Shown here: positions 27,757 through 36,236 of the stretch, one piece after another
How positions within the stretch are numbered: position 1 is the first letter of the stretch
How the letters are laid out: each line of letters begins with the position of its first letter
Assembly (NCBI GenBank): GCA_025699005.1
Contig: JAILWI010000001.1
Location: forward strand, 186,001-250,000
DNA length: 64,000 nucleotides
From: Chloroflexota bacterium
Lineage (GTDB): Bacteria > Chloroflexota > Limnocylindria > QHBO01
Reading direction: 5' to 3'
Notes under the pieces: model-generated
Databases searched by the model: none
Seen by the model: the letters and a program-made list of their open reading frames with translations, nothing else
What the model was told of the DNA's origin: nothing
Made by a program: the position numbers and the translations under genes

Positions 27757-28697
27757 CAGTATTTCCTCCGCACGCGGCGCACGAAGGCGTCGGACAGGAG
27801 GTTCAGGCCGAAGGTCATGACGAAGAGCAGGAAGCCCAGGAAGTAGAGGCTTTCGAACGTCAGCGCCGCCCCACGAACCTGGTCGGAGCCGATGGCCAGC
27901 GCGGTCATGGCGGCAGTCATCGTCTGTCCCTGGTCGAGCGGGTTGAGGTTGAAGAGGGATCCGCCGGTGGCTCCGGCGACCATCGACACGATCATCGTCT
28001 CGCCGATGGCGCGCGAGACCCCGAGGATCAGCGCTGCGACGATGCCCGACACGGCAGCCGGCACCACGACCTGGATGCTCGTCGTGCGCCTGCGCGCGCC
28101 GAGTCCGTAGCTGGCCTCGCGCAGATAGCCGGGAACGGCATGCATCGCGTCCTCGGCGACGGATGCCACGAGCGGTGTGATGAGAATGCCGACGGCGATG
28201 CCGGCGGCGAGCATGTTGAAGAGCGGTGCGCCGAAGAGCGTCTGCACGATGTTCGGGCTGATCCATGCCAGGGCGAAGAACCCGAGCACGACCGATGGGA
28301 TCGACGCCAGGAGCTCGATGATCGGCTTGAGGATCTTCCGCGAGCGGCGTCCGGCGTACTCGGACAGGTAGATCCCGGCGCCGATGCCGAGCGGCGTGGC
28401 CACGAGCATCGCGATGCCGGAGATGACGAGCGTGCCGGCGATCGGCGTGGCGAGGTCGTAGAGACCGCGCCGCGGGAACCAGCCATCGGTCACGAGCTGG
28501 CCCGGGTCGACCTGCACCACGAAGTTCAGCGCGTTTCCGGCCAGCGTCAGGATGATCGCCGCACTGATGACGATCGAGGAAGCGGCTGCCGCGAGAAACA
28601 GTCCACGGATCGCGCGCTCGCGTCGCTGTCGCCCCGCACCGATCTGGAGGTCGGACGGGGAGAGGGGTGCGGATGGTGAGGCGGATCGTGCCGTCAT
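27756..28697 (-). CDS. pstC: phosphate ABC transporter permease PstC
   Basis: 313 residues, six helices. Permease motif AVPGYLREASYGLGA and GVSRAIGETMIVSMVAGATGG. Lies between pstS (65 bp upstream) and pstA. Confidence 0.94.
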   Translation of the reverse strand: MTARSASPSAPLSPSDLQIGAGRQRRERAIRGLFLAAAASSIVISAAIILTLAGNALNFVVQVDPGQLVTDGWFPRRGLYDLATPIAGTLVISGIAMLVATPLGIGAGIYLSEYAGRRSRKILKPIIELLASIPSVVLGFFALAWISPNIVQTLFGAPLFNMLAAGIAVGILITPLVASVAEDAMHAVPGYLREASYGLGARRRTTSIQVVVPAAVSGIVAALILGVSRAIGETMIVSMVAGATGGSLFNLNPLDQGQTMTAAMTALAIGSDQVRGAALTFESLYFLGFLLFVMTFGLNLLSDAFVRRVRRKY

Positions 28698-28762
28698 CGG
28701 TGGCTCATGGTAGGCGGAGCCGGGCTCCTGCGCCGGCCGGCTCCGTGATGGTTGGGCCGATG

Positions 28763-29785
28763 TCAGCGGCCTTCCCAGACGGCGCGCGTCTCCTCGAGCG
28801 CCTCGGGCGTCAGGGACACGTAGTCCGCCTCTTCGACCAGGGCAATGCCCTCGTCAGACAGGTAGTAGTCGATGAAGTCGGCCAGCGCCTGGTTGTCGGC
28901 CGCCCGGTCGGTGTTCACGTAGATGAAGAGATCGCGGGCAATCGGGTACTCGTTGCTGGCGATCGTCTCGGCCGTGGGGGCGACACACCCATCTCCGCCG
29001 TCGACCTCGATCGATCGGAGCACGTCCGAGTTCTCGTCGTAGAAGGCGAATCCCACCCAGCCGAGCGATGTGCCGCTCCCGCTGATGCCCTCGACGATCA
29101 CGTTGTCGTCAGCTGATGCGGTGTAGTCGGCGCGCGCCACCGCGTCCTCTCCACGCGTGTCGGCAATGTCCTCGATCACGAGCTCGATGAAGCTGTCATA
29201 GGTGCCGGACTCCTCGCCCGGAGCCGTCACCTCGAGCGCGGCATCGGGATAGGGCGTGTGGGCCGCGCCATACTCGTCGCCCAGCTCCGCCGCGAGCTCG
29301 CCGGCCAGGTCATCGGCGGCGCTCCAGTTGTCCAGGCCCTGGGACTCGGGGCCGAGGAGCGCATAGAGGTCGAGGAAGGAGAGGCAGTCCACGGCGTCGT
29401 TGGCGGTGGACGTGATCACGCTGATCCCGTCGACGGCGATCTTGAGCTCGACGTAGTTGATGCCATTCTCCTCGCAGGCCGCCGCCTCTTCCTCCTTGAT
29501 CGGCCGCGAGGCGTCGCTGATGTCGGTGGCGCCATCGCAGAAGAGAGCGAAGCCGTCGCCGGTGCCCGGCCCGTCGACCTGGTAGTCGAACCCGTCGGTG
29601 ATCGCGGCGAAGTCCTCCGCCACGAGCGAGGTGATGGGCTCGACCGTCGACGATCCGGAGGCGATGACCGTGCCGCCTTGGCCGGCGCCGGATGCGCGCG
29701 GCGTCGTCACGCAGCCGGAGAGCACGAGCGTGCCGATCAACGCGAGTGACAGGACTCCTCGAGGCGACCATCCCGAAACGTTCAA
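28763..29785 (-). CDS. pstS: phosphate-binding lipoprotein PstS
   Basis: Extracellular phosphate receptor, 340 residues. Signal peptide with lipobox LSGC. Phosphate-loop segments: GSSTVEP, GFALFCDGATDISDASR, ESGTYDSF and GFAFYDE. The TTG at 29785 is chosen because AAGGAG (29796-29791) lies 5 nt upstream; an ATG at 29806 would lengthen the signal peptide with polar residues. First gene of the operon, behind the PHO-box-like repeat. Confidence 0.94.
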   Translation of the reverse strand: MNVSGWSPRGVLSLALIGTLVLSGCVTTPRASGAGQGGTVIASGSSTVEPITSLVAEDFAAITDGFDYQVDGPGTGDGFALFCDGATDISDASRPIKEEEAAACEENGINYVELKIAVDGISVITSTANDAVDCLSFLDLYALLGPESQGLDNWSAADDLAGELAAELGDEYGAAHTPYPDAALEVTAPGEESGTYDSFIELVIEDIADTRGEDAVARADYTASADDNVIVEGISGSGTSLGWVGFAFYDENSDVLRSIEVDGGDGCVAPTAETIASNEYPIARDLFIYVNTDRAADNQALADFIDYYLSDEGIALVEEADYVSLTPEALEETRAVWEGR

Positions 29786-29877
29786 AGAATCTCCTTCGTG
29801 CTCCAACGTTCCGCATCGGCGCGGACGCAGCTTTGGCGCCTTCGAGACTGCTCGGCTGCGCTTAAGCGAGCCTCAGG

Positions 29878-29899
29878 ATCACGTCAACAGCACGTTAAC
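29878..29899 (-). promoter_or_regulatory. PHO-box-like direct repeat upstream of pstS
   Basis: Two adjacent 11-bp units read on the minus strand, GTTAACGTGCT and GTTGACGTGAT, match at 9 of 11 positions. The 11-bp period and the GTT-ACG core agree with known PhoP/PhoB boxes. It lies 93 bp before the pstS start, and the matching response regulator is in the same operon. Confidence 0.65.
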
Positions 29900-29974
29900 G
29901 AATGGCGCGCGATGGTGATCGACGAAGGAGCGGGATGAGCACCCAGGTCCGCTGCGACCGATCGTGTGCTCATG

Positions 29975-30012
29975 GCGGGCCGGCCGCACCAACGAGGGCC
30001 CGACCGGCCCGC
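29975..30012 (-). terminator. GC-rich hairpin after the Cys-rich micropeptide
   Basis: Perfect 9-bp arms GCGGGCCGG (30012-30004 on the minus strand) and CCGGCCCGC with a 20-nt loop, starting 9 bp after the micropeptide stop. No U-tract follows. It defines a very short transcript of roughly 140 nt if it terminates. Confidence 0.5.
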
Positions 30013-30021
30013 GTTGCTCAC

Positions 30022-30078
30022 TCAGCAGCAGCCCTCGCAGCAGCCTCCGCCGCCGCAGCAGCCGTCGTTCCTCGTCAT
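30022..30078 (-). CDS. 18-residue Cys/Gly-rich micropeptide, probable metal chelator
   Basis: Sequence MTRNDGCCGGGGCCEGCC: three CC pairs and little else. It is too short for standard gene callers. Support: a near-complete Shine-Dalgarno, AAAGGAGGTGATC, 4 nt before the ATG (the strongest ribosome site I see in the window); a good -10, TATACT at 30117-30112; a hairpin just after the stop; and a shared ArsR-type operator with the divergent repressor gene. Six cysteines in 18 residues suit a thiophilic metal such as As(III), Cd, Zn or Cu(I). Function is inferred; no homologue is known to me. A regulatory leader peptide is less likely because nothing follows the hairpin. Confidence 0.7.
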   Translation of the reverse strand: MTRNDGCCGGGGCCEGCC

Positions 30079-30111
30079 CTCGATCACCTCCTTTCGGCTG
30101 AAGATGTGCTC

Positions 30112-30153
30112 AGTATATTGATTATTGTCAATATTTGCGACGTTCGATATAGT
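30112..30153 (+). promoter_or_regulatory. divergent promoter region with ArsR-type operator
   Basis: Perfect 7-bp inverted repeat ATATTGA-N6-TCAATAT at 30115-30134. Rightward promoter: TTGTCA (30125-30130), 17-bp spacer, TATAGT (30148-30153). Leftward: TATACT (30117-30112). The palindrome covers the rightward -35 and the leftward -10, so one bound dimer would block both genes. It is a clear AT-rich island. Confidence 0.75.
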
Positions 30154-30162
30154 GGAGTCCGC

Positions 30163-30453
30163 ATGAAGCAGATCGACCCCGACGTCATCCTCCTCTCCGC
30201 GCTCGCCGATCCGGTGCGGCTCTCGTTCGTGCGCCAGCTGGCGGAGAGCGACGGCATCTGCGCCTGCGACTTCAGCGAGTGCTGCTCGGTCAGCCAGCCG
30301 ACCATCAGCCATCACCTGAAGGTCCTCCGCGAGGCCGGGGTGGTCACCAGCGTGCGCCAGGGGACGAACGTCATCTACTCGCTCTCGCCGGAGTTCGGCC
30401 GGCGCTGGTCGGCCATCGGCGCCAGCCTGGCTGGCCTCGTCCCGATCTCCTGA
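30163..30453 (+). CDS. ArsR/SmtB-family metal-responsive repressor
   Basis: 96 residues. Winged helix with VSQPTISHHLKVLREAGVV. The metal site on the recognition-helix side reads CACDFSECC (Cys33, Cys35, Cys40, Cys41), like ELCVCDLC of ArsR but with an extra CC, which suggests As(III), Sb(III) or a soft divalent metal. Start: ATG at 30163, only 9 bp after the -10, so the mRNA may be nearly leaderless. Divergent from the Cys-rich micropeptide; the MFS gene follows after 23 bp. Confidence 0.93.
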   Translation: MKQIDPDVILLSALADPVRLSFVRQLAESDGICACDFSECCSVSQPTISHHLKVLREAGVVTSVRQGTNVIYSLSPEFGRRWSAIGASLAGLVPIS

Positions 30454-30476
30454 GATCCGCGTAGAATCGCGCTCCC

Positions 30477-31754
30477 GTGACCGACTCCTCCCATCGCTCG
30501 TACCGTGCGCTGCTGCGCGTCCCGAACCTCGGACGCGTGCTCCTGTCGATGCAGATCGCGCGCGTCGCGCAGTCGATGGTCGGCGTCGCCATCGTGCTGT
30601 TCACGCTCGACCGATACGGCTCGGCCGCCTTCGCCGGGCTCGTGACGTTCGCGAGCATCTTCCCCGGGCTGCTGGTGAGCCCGATCGCGGGGGCGCTCCT
30701 CGACCGGCACGGCCGGCTGCGGCTCGTCCTGCTCGACTACGTCGTGGCGCTGGCCGCGATGATCCTGATCGGCGTGCTGGCCCTGACGAACCTGCTGCCG
30801 GGGCCGCTGCTCGTGCTCATCGCCATCGTCTCGTCGCTGACCTCGATCCTCAGCCACGTCGGGCTGCGCTCGCTCTTTCCGATCATGGTCCCCGAGCCGC
30901 TGTGGGAGCGCGTGAACGCGGTCGACTCGAATGGCTACGTCGCCGCCACCATCATCGGCCCGCCGCTGGCGGCGGCGATGGTCGTGCTCCTCGGGGGGCC
31001 ACTGGCGCTCATGATCATCGGGCTCGCCTTCGGGATCGCCGCGGCGGCGCTCGTCGGCGTCCCGGACCCCGCCTCGACGATCGTGTCGACCGGCCGGATC
31101 CTCGCCGACGCATGGGCGGGCATGGCCTACACCTGGCGCAACCGGACGCTGCGCGGGCTCGGTTTCGCGGTCACGTTCGGCAACCTGGCGCACGGCATGA
31201 CCACGATCGTGCTGCCGCTCATCATCCTCCAGCGGTTCGGCATGAGCGAGGCCGTCGTCGGCATCGTGTTCGCCGTGTCCGGCATCTCCGGCATGACGTC
31301 GGCCTTCCTCTTCGGGCGGATGGACACCCGCGGACGCGAGTGGTCGATGCTCGTGTGGCCCATGGTCGCCCTCGTCCCCACAGTTGGCCTCCTGCTCATC
31401 GCGGCCGGGCAGCCCGCCATCCCGGTCGGACTCGGGCTCGTCGTGGCCGAGATGCTGCTCGTCGGGTTCCTGATCGGGCCGATGGACATCGCCCTGTTCA
31501 CCGTCCGCCAGCGGCGCACCGAGCGCGCCTGGATGGGCCGTGCGTTCTCCGTCTCGATGGCCTTCAACTACCTCGGCGTGCCGATCGGAGCGGGCGTGGC
31601 CGGTCTCCTGGCGGAGCGCTCGATCGAGCTCTCGATCGTCGTGCTCGGCGTGGGCGGCGCGCTGGCATCGGTCCTTGCCGCCGCGTTCCTGGTTCCGCGC
31701 GATGAGCCGGGCCAGGGCGCCAGCCCGGCGCTCCCAGAGACCGCTGCGAGCTAG
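30477..31754 (+). CDS. MFS transporter
   Basis: 425 residues with about 12 hydrophobic helices and a DRHGR loop between helices 2 and 3, typical of the major facilitator superfamily; closest in style to MdtH/multidrug-type efflux proteins. The GTG start is 23 bp after the arsR-type stop, so it may be co-transcribed with the repressor and act in metal or drug efflux. Substrate unknown. Its TAG stop shares CTAG (31751-31754) with the convergent azlD stop. Confidence 0.85.
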   Translation: MTDSSHRSYRALLRVPNLGRVLLSMQIARVAQSMVGVAIVLFTLDRYGSAAFAGLVTFASIFPGLLVSPIAGALLDRHGRLRLVLLDYVVALAAMILIGVLALTNLLPGPLLVLIAIVSSLTSILSHVGLRSLFPIMVPEPLWERVNAVDSNGYVAATIIGPPLAAAMVVLLGGPLALMIIGLAFGIAAAALVGVPDPASTIVSTGRILADAWAGMAYTWRNRTLRGLGFAVTFGNLAHGMTTIVLPLIILQRFGMSEAVVGIVFAVSGISGMTSAFLFGRMDTRGREWSMLVWPMVALVPTVGLLLIAAGQPAIPVGLGLVVAEMLLVGFLIGPMDIALFTVRQRRTERAWMGRAFSVSMAFNYLGVPIGAGVAGLLAERSIELSIVVLGVGGALASVLAAAFLVPRDEPGQGASPALPETAAS

Positions 31755-32065
31755 GGGATGCCGGCCACGCGGGCCAGCGCGGCCGCGGCGGCGGCGAGCA
31801 CTACGACGAGGAGGATCGGCGCACGCAGCCAGATGGCGAATCCCGCCACGCCGAGTCCGATGATCCGGGCGTCGAGCACGAGCTGCTGCCCGGTGCCGAC
31901 CGCCGCCGTTGCCACCAGCGCGGCGAGCAGTGCCGGTGCGAGCAGCGTCACGACACCCTGGACGCGCGCCGGGAGGGCTCGGCCGCCGAGCAGCACCGGG
32001 CCCGCCGCCTTGATGCCGATGGTGCCGACGCCGACCGCGAGCACCACCACCCATGCCGTGCTCAT
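31751..32065 (-). CDS. azlD: AzlD-family branched-chain amino acid transport subunit
   Basis: 104 residues, about four hydrophobic helices, with the family's early KAAGPVLLGGRALP segment. The small partner of AzlC in export of branched-chain amino acids. Its start overlaps the azlC stop by 4 bp (ATGA). Confidence 0.87.
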   Translation of the reverse strand: MSTAWVVVLAVGVGTIGIKAAGPVLLGGRALPARVQGVVTLLAPALLAALVATAAVGTGQQLVLDARIIGLGVAGFAIWLRAPILLVVVLAAAAAALARVAGIP

Positions 32066-32736
32066 CGGCGTCGGAGACCGATGAGGGCCGCGCCGGCGGC
32101 GGCGATGATCGGGACTCCGGCCGGCGTGACGGGAACGAGGGCCAGCGCGATCGTCGCGCCGAGCAGGGCGGCGGCGACCGCGCGGCCACGCGTCAGCTGC
32201 GGCACGAGGAGGGCCAGGAAGAGCGCCGGGAACGCCGCGTCCAGCCCGAGCGCCGCCGGGTCACCGAGGGCATCGCCGCCCACGACCCCCACGAGCGTCC
32301 CGCCGACCCAGGCCAGCCACAGCACGACACCCGCGCCGATGAGTCGTTGCCCGTCGAATCGACCGCCACCGGACGCGGCGATGGCCCACGACTCGTCGAC
32401 GACGAGCTGTCCCTGGAGGAACCGCTGGATCGGCCCTCCATGGAGGAACCGGGCGACGCTGACCCCGATCGGAAGGTAGCGGGCGTTCAGCAGGAGGGCC
32501 GCCAGGATCGCCGCCGCCGGCTGGCCGCCGGCCCCGAGGATCGACGCGGCGGCGAACTGGGCCGAGCCCGCGAAGGTCGTCATGCTCATCACGACCGCGG
32601 GCACCGCGCCGAGACCGCCGGATGCCGAGGCGAGGACGCCGAACGAGACCCCGAAGAGCGCAACCGCGACCGCCAGCGGCAGGGCGGTGACGGCCCCGCG
32701 TCGGAGCTCGGTGCGATCGGGAACGGAAGCCGTCAT
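32062..32736 (-). CDS. azlC: AzlC-family branched-chain amino acid exporter
   Basis: 224 residues with six to seven helices. FGVSFGVLA, MSMTTFAGSAQFAA and LLLNARYLPIGVS are family marks, as is the VDESWA loop. ATG at 32736 (MTASVPD) is chosen; an upstream in-frame ATG at 32793 would add a polar stretch. Paired with azlD. Confidence 0.9.
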   Translation of the reverse strand: MTASVPDRTELRRGAVTALPLAVAVALFGVSFGVLASASGGLGAVPAVVMSMTTFAGSAQFAAASILGAGGQPAAAILAALLLNARYLPIGVSVARFLHGGPIQRFLQGQLVVDESWAIAASGGGRFDGQRLIGAGVVLWLAWVGGTLVGVVGGDALGDPAALGLDAAFPALFLALLVPQLTRGRAVAAALLGATIALALVPVTPAGVPIIAAAGAALIGLRRR

Positions 32737-32807
32737 CGGCTCATGGGCGGCATGATGCGAGCGTAGGCTAGCCGAGGGACCAGGTCCGGACACGAGGAGG
32801 AATCGCG

Positions 32808-33167
32808 GTGGAGATCAACGAGGTGATCGGCGCCATCGGCCTGGCCATCGACGTGGCCGGCGTACTGGTGATCCTGGGGGCCGTCGTCCTGGCCGGGATC
32901 GGATTTGCCCGCCGCGTCGCCGGTGGCGTGGGCGTGGACCCCGCCATCCGCACCCTGCGCCAGTCGATCGGCAAGGGGATCCTGCTGGGGCTCGAGCTGC
33001 TCGTCGCCGGCGACATCATCCGCACCGTCGCCATCGAGCCGACGTTCACGAGCGTCGGTGTGCTCGCGATCATCGTCGCCGTTCGGACCTTCCTGAGCTT
33101 CTCGCTGGAGGTCGAGCTGAACGGCCGGTGGCCGTGGAGCCGCGACCGGGCCGTGTCGGAGCGCTAG
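32808..33167 (+). CDS. DUF1622-like membrane protein
   Basis: 119 residues with three hydrophobic helices (about 8-30, 50-68, 78-98) and a conserved-looking [18 protein letters not shown] end, as in DUF1622 proteins of unknown function. GTG start with GAGGAGG upstream. Convergent with the LLM oxidoreductase; the stops share CTAG at 33164-33167. Confidence 0.8.
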   Translation: MEINEVIGAIGLAIDVAGVLVILGAVVLAGIGFARRVAGGVGVDPAIRTLRQSIGKGILLGLELLVAGDIIRTVAIEPTFTSVGVLAIIVAVRTFLSFSLEVELNGRWPWSRDRAVSER

Positions 33168-34210
33168 CCGGCGGCCCTTCGACGCTCGACCTCGGCGCGC
33201 ACGACCGGGGCGACCTCCCGCCCGAAGAGCTCGATCGAGCGCATGACCTGCTCGTGGGGAATCGAGCCGATCGTGAACTGCACCAGGAACCGGTCATGGC
33301 CGAAGATCTCGTGCTGCCACAGGATCTTCTCGGCCACCTGGGCCGGATCGCCGATGAAGGTCGCGCCGCTCAGCTCACGAGACGCGTCGAACTGCGCACG
33401 GGTCAGGGGCGGCCAACCGCGCTCTCGGCCGATGCGATCCATCATCAGCTTCGTCGGCGGGTACGCGATCTCCGCGGCCTCCTCGGCGGTGTCGGCGACG
33501 AAGCCGTGCGAGTTGATGCTGAGCGGCGGGATGGGGTCGTGACCGGCCTCGGCGGCCGCGCGCCGGAAGATCTGAGCGAAGGGCGCGAAGCGGGCCGGCT
33601 CGCCGCCGATGATCGCCAGCGCCATCGGCAGCCCCAGCGTCCCGGCTCGTACTGCCGACTCGGGGGTGCCGCCCACGGCGATCCAGACCGGCAGCGGATC
33701 CTGCTTCGGGCGCGGGTACACCCCGCGGTCCTCGATCGGCGGTCGATGCGCGCCGGACCAGCTCACGCGCTCAGTTCGCCGAACCTCGAGCAGCAGATCG
33801 AGCTTCTCGGCGAAGAGGGAGTCGTAGTCGCGCAGGTCGTGGCCGAAGAGAGGAAACGACTCGATGAACGAGCCGCGCCCGGCCATGATCTCGGCGCGCC
33901 CGCCCGAGATGAGGTCGAGCGTCGCGAACTGCTGGAACACGCGGACCGGATCGTCGGAGCTGAGCACGTTGACCGCGCTCGTGAGCCGGATGCGCTTCGT
34001 GCGCGCGGCCGCCGCGGCCAGGACGACGGCCGGCGACGAAATGACGAAGTCGGGCCGGTGATGCTCGCCGACGCCGAAGACGTCGAGCCCGACCTCGTCG
34101 GCCAGCTCGATCTCCTCGATCAGATCGTGGAGCCGCTGCTCGACGCTGATGGTGCCGCCATGGCGGGCGTCCTCGGTCACCTCGCCGAACGTGTAGATGC
34201 CGATCTCCAT
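33164..34210 (-). CDS. LLM-class flavin-dependent oxidoreductase
   Basis: Luciferase-like (TIM barrel, FMN or F420) enzyme of 348 residues, similar in order of motifs to MsmO/bacterial luciferase-type oxidases. EIGIYTFGE at the N-terminus, [23 protein letters not shown] and [11 protein letters not shown]. The ATG at 34210 is preferred to in-frame starts further up, which would add an Ala/Arg-rich N-terminus. Substrate unknown. Divergent from the AhpD-like gene. Confidence 0.88.
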   Translation of the reverse strand: MEIGIYTFGEVTEDARHGGTISVEQRLHDLIEEIELADEVGLDVFGVGEHHRPDFVISSPAVVLAAAAARTKRIRLTSAVNVLSSDDPVRVFQQFATLDLISGGRAEIMAGRGSFIESFPLFGHDLRDYDSLFAEKLDLLLEVRRTERVSWSGAHRPPIEDRGVYPRPKQDPLPVWIAVGGTPESAVRAGTLGLPMALAIIGGEPARFAPFAQIFRRAAAEAGHDPIPPLSINSHGFVADTAEEAAEIAYPPTKLMMDRIGRERGWPPLTRAQFDASRELSGATFIGDPAQVAEKILWQHEIFGHDRFLVQFTIGSIPHEQVMRSIELFGREVAPVVRAEVERRRAAG

Positions 34211-34286
34211 CGGCACAGCATGCGCCCTCGCGGCGGCAGGCGCGCGCCCGGCGGCCGGAGCCGCCGCATCGGCTAGCATCGGCCGG

Positions 34287-34886
34287 GTGAGCTGGATCGA
34301 GCGCATCGGGTACGAGGCCGCGACGGGCCGGCTGCGCACGATCTATGACCGGATCCGCGGACCGCACGGCGAGATCGACAACATCCTGAGCGTCCACAGC
34401 CTGCGACCGCACACCCTCGAGGGGCACATGGCCCTCTACAAAAACGTGCTCCACCACACCGCCAACCAGCTGCCGACCTGGTGGCTGGAAGTCATCGGCG
34501 TGTACGTCAGCCTGCTCAACCGATGCGACTACTGCGTCGACCACCATGCCGCCGGCATGCGACGCCTGCTCGCCGACGACTACCGCTCCGATGCCATCCT
34601 GGCGTCATTGCGATCGGGTGCGCTCGACGCGTTCGATCCTCGCCAGTTCGCGATGCTCGCGTACTCCCGACGGCTGACGCTCGAGCCCGCTGCCGTGGAG
34701 GCCACCGACCTCGATCGCCTGCGAGCGGCGGGGCTCGACGACGGCGAGATCCTCGAGGTCAACCAGGTCGTCGCCTACTTCGCGTATGCCAACCGGACCG
34801 TCCAGGGGTTGGGCGTCACCACCGATGGCGACGTCCTGGGCCTCTCTCCGGCGGACAGCGACGCGGCCGAATGGCATCACGGGTGA
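34287..34886 (+). CDS. AhpD/carboxymuconolactone decarboxylase-like peroxidase-related protein
   Basis: 199 residues. The motif CDYCVDHH is the CxxC-x-x-H site of AhpD-like proteins, within an all-helical fold; such proteins reduce peroxides or peroxiredoxins. GTG start at 34287 gives [10 protein letters not shown]. It overlaps the threonine synthase-like gene by 4 bp (GTGA). Confidence 0.88.
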   Translation: MSWIERIGYEAATGRLRTIYDRIRGPHGEIDNILSVHSLRPHTLEGHMALYKNVLHHTANQLPTWWLEVIGVYVSLLNRCDYCVDHHAAGMRRLLADDYRSDAILASLRSGALDAFDPRQFAMLAYSRRLTLEPAAVEATDLDRLRAAGLDDGEILEVNQVVAYFAYANRTVQGLGVTTDGDVLGLSPADSDAAEWHHG

Positions 34887-36076
34887 GCGGCCGGTCGCAC
34901 CTCTCGCATCTCGAGTGCAGCGCCTGCGGCGCCACGGTTCCTGCCGATGAGGTGGCCGGAACGTGCCCGGCATGCGGCAAGGTGCTGTTCTCGCGGTACG
35001 ACCTCCCCTCGCTCCGAAGCGAGATGCCGGTGCCGGACTTCGCCGGTCGCCCGCAGACCCTGTGGCGCTACCGGGAGCTCCTCCCGATCCGTGACGAGCG
35101 GTTCGCGCTGACCCTCGGCGAGGGCCGGACGCCCCTGATCGCCCTCGGCGCGCGGAGCCGGCGGGCCGCCGGGTTGGACGGCGTCGAACTGCTGGTCAAG
35201 GAGGAGGGTCTAAACCCGACCGGCTCGTTCAAGGCTCGCGGCCTGGCGGTCGCCGTCGCTCGAGCCGCGGAGCTCGGGGTCCGCCACGTTGCCCTGCCGT
35301 CCGCCGGGAATGCGGGCGGCGCCGCGGCCGCCTATGCCGCCATGCACGGGATCGCCTGCCACGTCGCGATGCCTCGCGACGCCCCGATCATCAACCAGCA
35401 GGAGGTCGCCCTCTACGGGGCCGAGCTGATCCTCGTCGATGGGCTGATCGACGCCGCCGGCCGGCTCATTCGCGAACGGGCCGCCGATGAGGGCTGGTTC
35501 GACCTGTCCACCCTGAAGGAGCCCTACCGGGCCGAGGGCAAGAAGACGATGGGCATCGAGCTGGCCGAGGATGGCGGCTGGGGCGACGCGTGGTGTCCCG
35601 ATGTCGTGGTCTATCCCACCGGCGGCGGGACCGGCATCGTCGGGATGTGGAAGGCGTGGGCCGAGCTCGAGGAGCTGGGCTGGATCGGATCGCGTCGCCC
35701 GCGGATGGTCGTCGTCCAGGCGGACGGCTGCGCTCCGATCGTGCGCGCGTTCGACGCCGGCGCCGACCGGGCGGAGCCGTGGGAGGGCGGCCGGACCATC
35801 GCCTCGGGCATGCGGGTTCCGGCGGCCATCGGCGACTACCTCATCCTGCGCGCCGTCCACGAGAGCGGCGGAACCGCCGTGGCGGTCAGCGACGGCGAGA
35901 TCAGCGAGGCGCAGCGTCAGCTCGCCAGGACGTCCGGGATCTGGGCCGCGCCCGAGGGCGCGGCCACGTTCGCGGCCCTGGGCCATCTGCGCGACTCCGG
36001 CTTCCTGGGCGGCGGCGAGCAGATCGTGCTGTTCAACACCGGGACCGGCTCCAAGTACGCGCCGCCCATCGAGTGA
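34883..36076 (+). CDS. thrC: threonine synthase
   Basis: PLP enzyme (fold type II) converting O-phosphohomoserine to threonine; 397 residues. An N-terminal zinc ribbon (CSACG, CPACG), then GEGRTPL, the PLP lysine in NPTGSFKARG, SAGNAGGAAAAYAA and the glycine-rich YPTGGGTGIVG. GTG at 34883 overlaps the previous stop by 4 bp; an ATG at 34871 is also in frame. No other threonine genes are near. Confidence 0.9.
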   Translation: MSGRSHLSHLECSACGATVPADEVAGTCPACGKVLFSRYDLPSLRSEMPVPDFAGRPQTLWRYRELLPIRDERFALTLGEGRTPLIALGARSRRAAGLDGVELLVKEEGLNPTGSFKARGLAVAVARAAELGVRHVALPSAGNAGGAAAAYAAMHGIACHVAMPRDAPIINQQEVALYGAELILVDGLIDAAGRLIRERAADEGWFDLSTLKEPYRAEGKKTMGIELAEDGGWGDAWCPDVVVYPTGGGTGIVGMWKAWAELEELGWIGSRRPRMVVVQADGCAPIVRAFDAGADRAEPWEGGRTIASGMRVPAAIGDYLILRAVHESGGTAVAVSDGEISEAQRQLARTSGIWAAPEGAATFAALGHLRDSGFLGGGEQIVLFNTGTGSKYAPPIE

Positions 36077-36236
36077 ACCGCCGGAAGCGGTGCCCTCGCG
36101 CACCGGTCGCTCCGGCGTCGAGTGGCACTTCGGTGGCGATCGGTGCACACTGGTGACCACACCACGTTCGCACCGGACCGCCTCTGCCGTGTCCGTCGAT
36201 GCGAACCCTTCTCGGACCCAGAAGGAGATCTCTCGG

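Noticed and set aside
30123..30135. TTGACA on the minus strand as -35 for the micropeptide
   Set aside because: No -10 lies 16-18 bp downstream; the hexamer is part of the operator palindrome. TATACT at 30117-30112 is only 8 bp away from it.
29902..30162. Upstream extension of the ArsR frame by 87 codons
   Set aside because: It runs through the operator, both promoters and the antisense of the micropeptide; the ATG at 30163 gives the normal ArsR length.
30079..30315. 97-codon minus-strand frame ending in the micropeptide
   Set aside because: The upper part is antisense to arsR and crosses the operator; the strong ribosome site is directly before the internal ATG at 30078.
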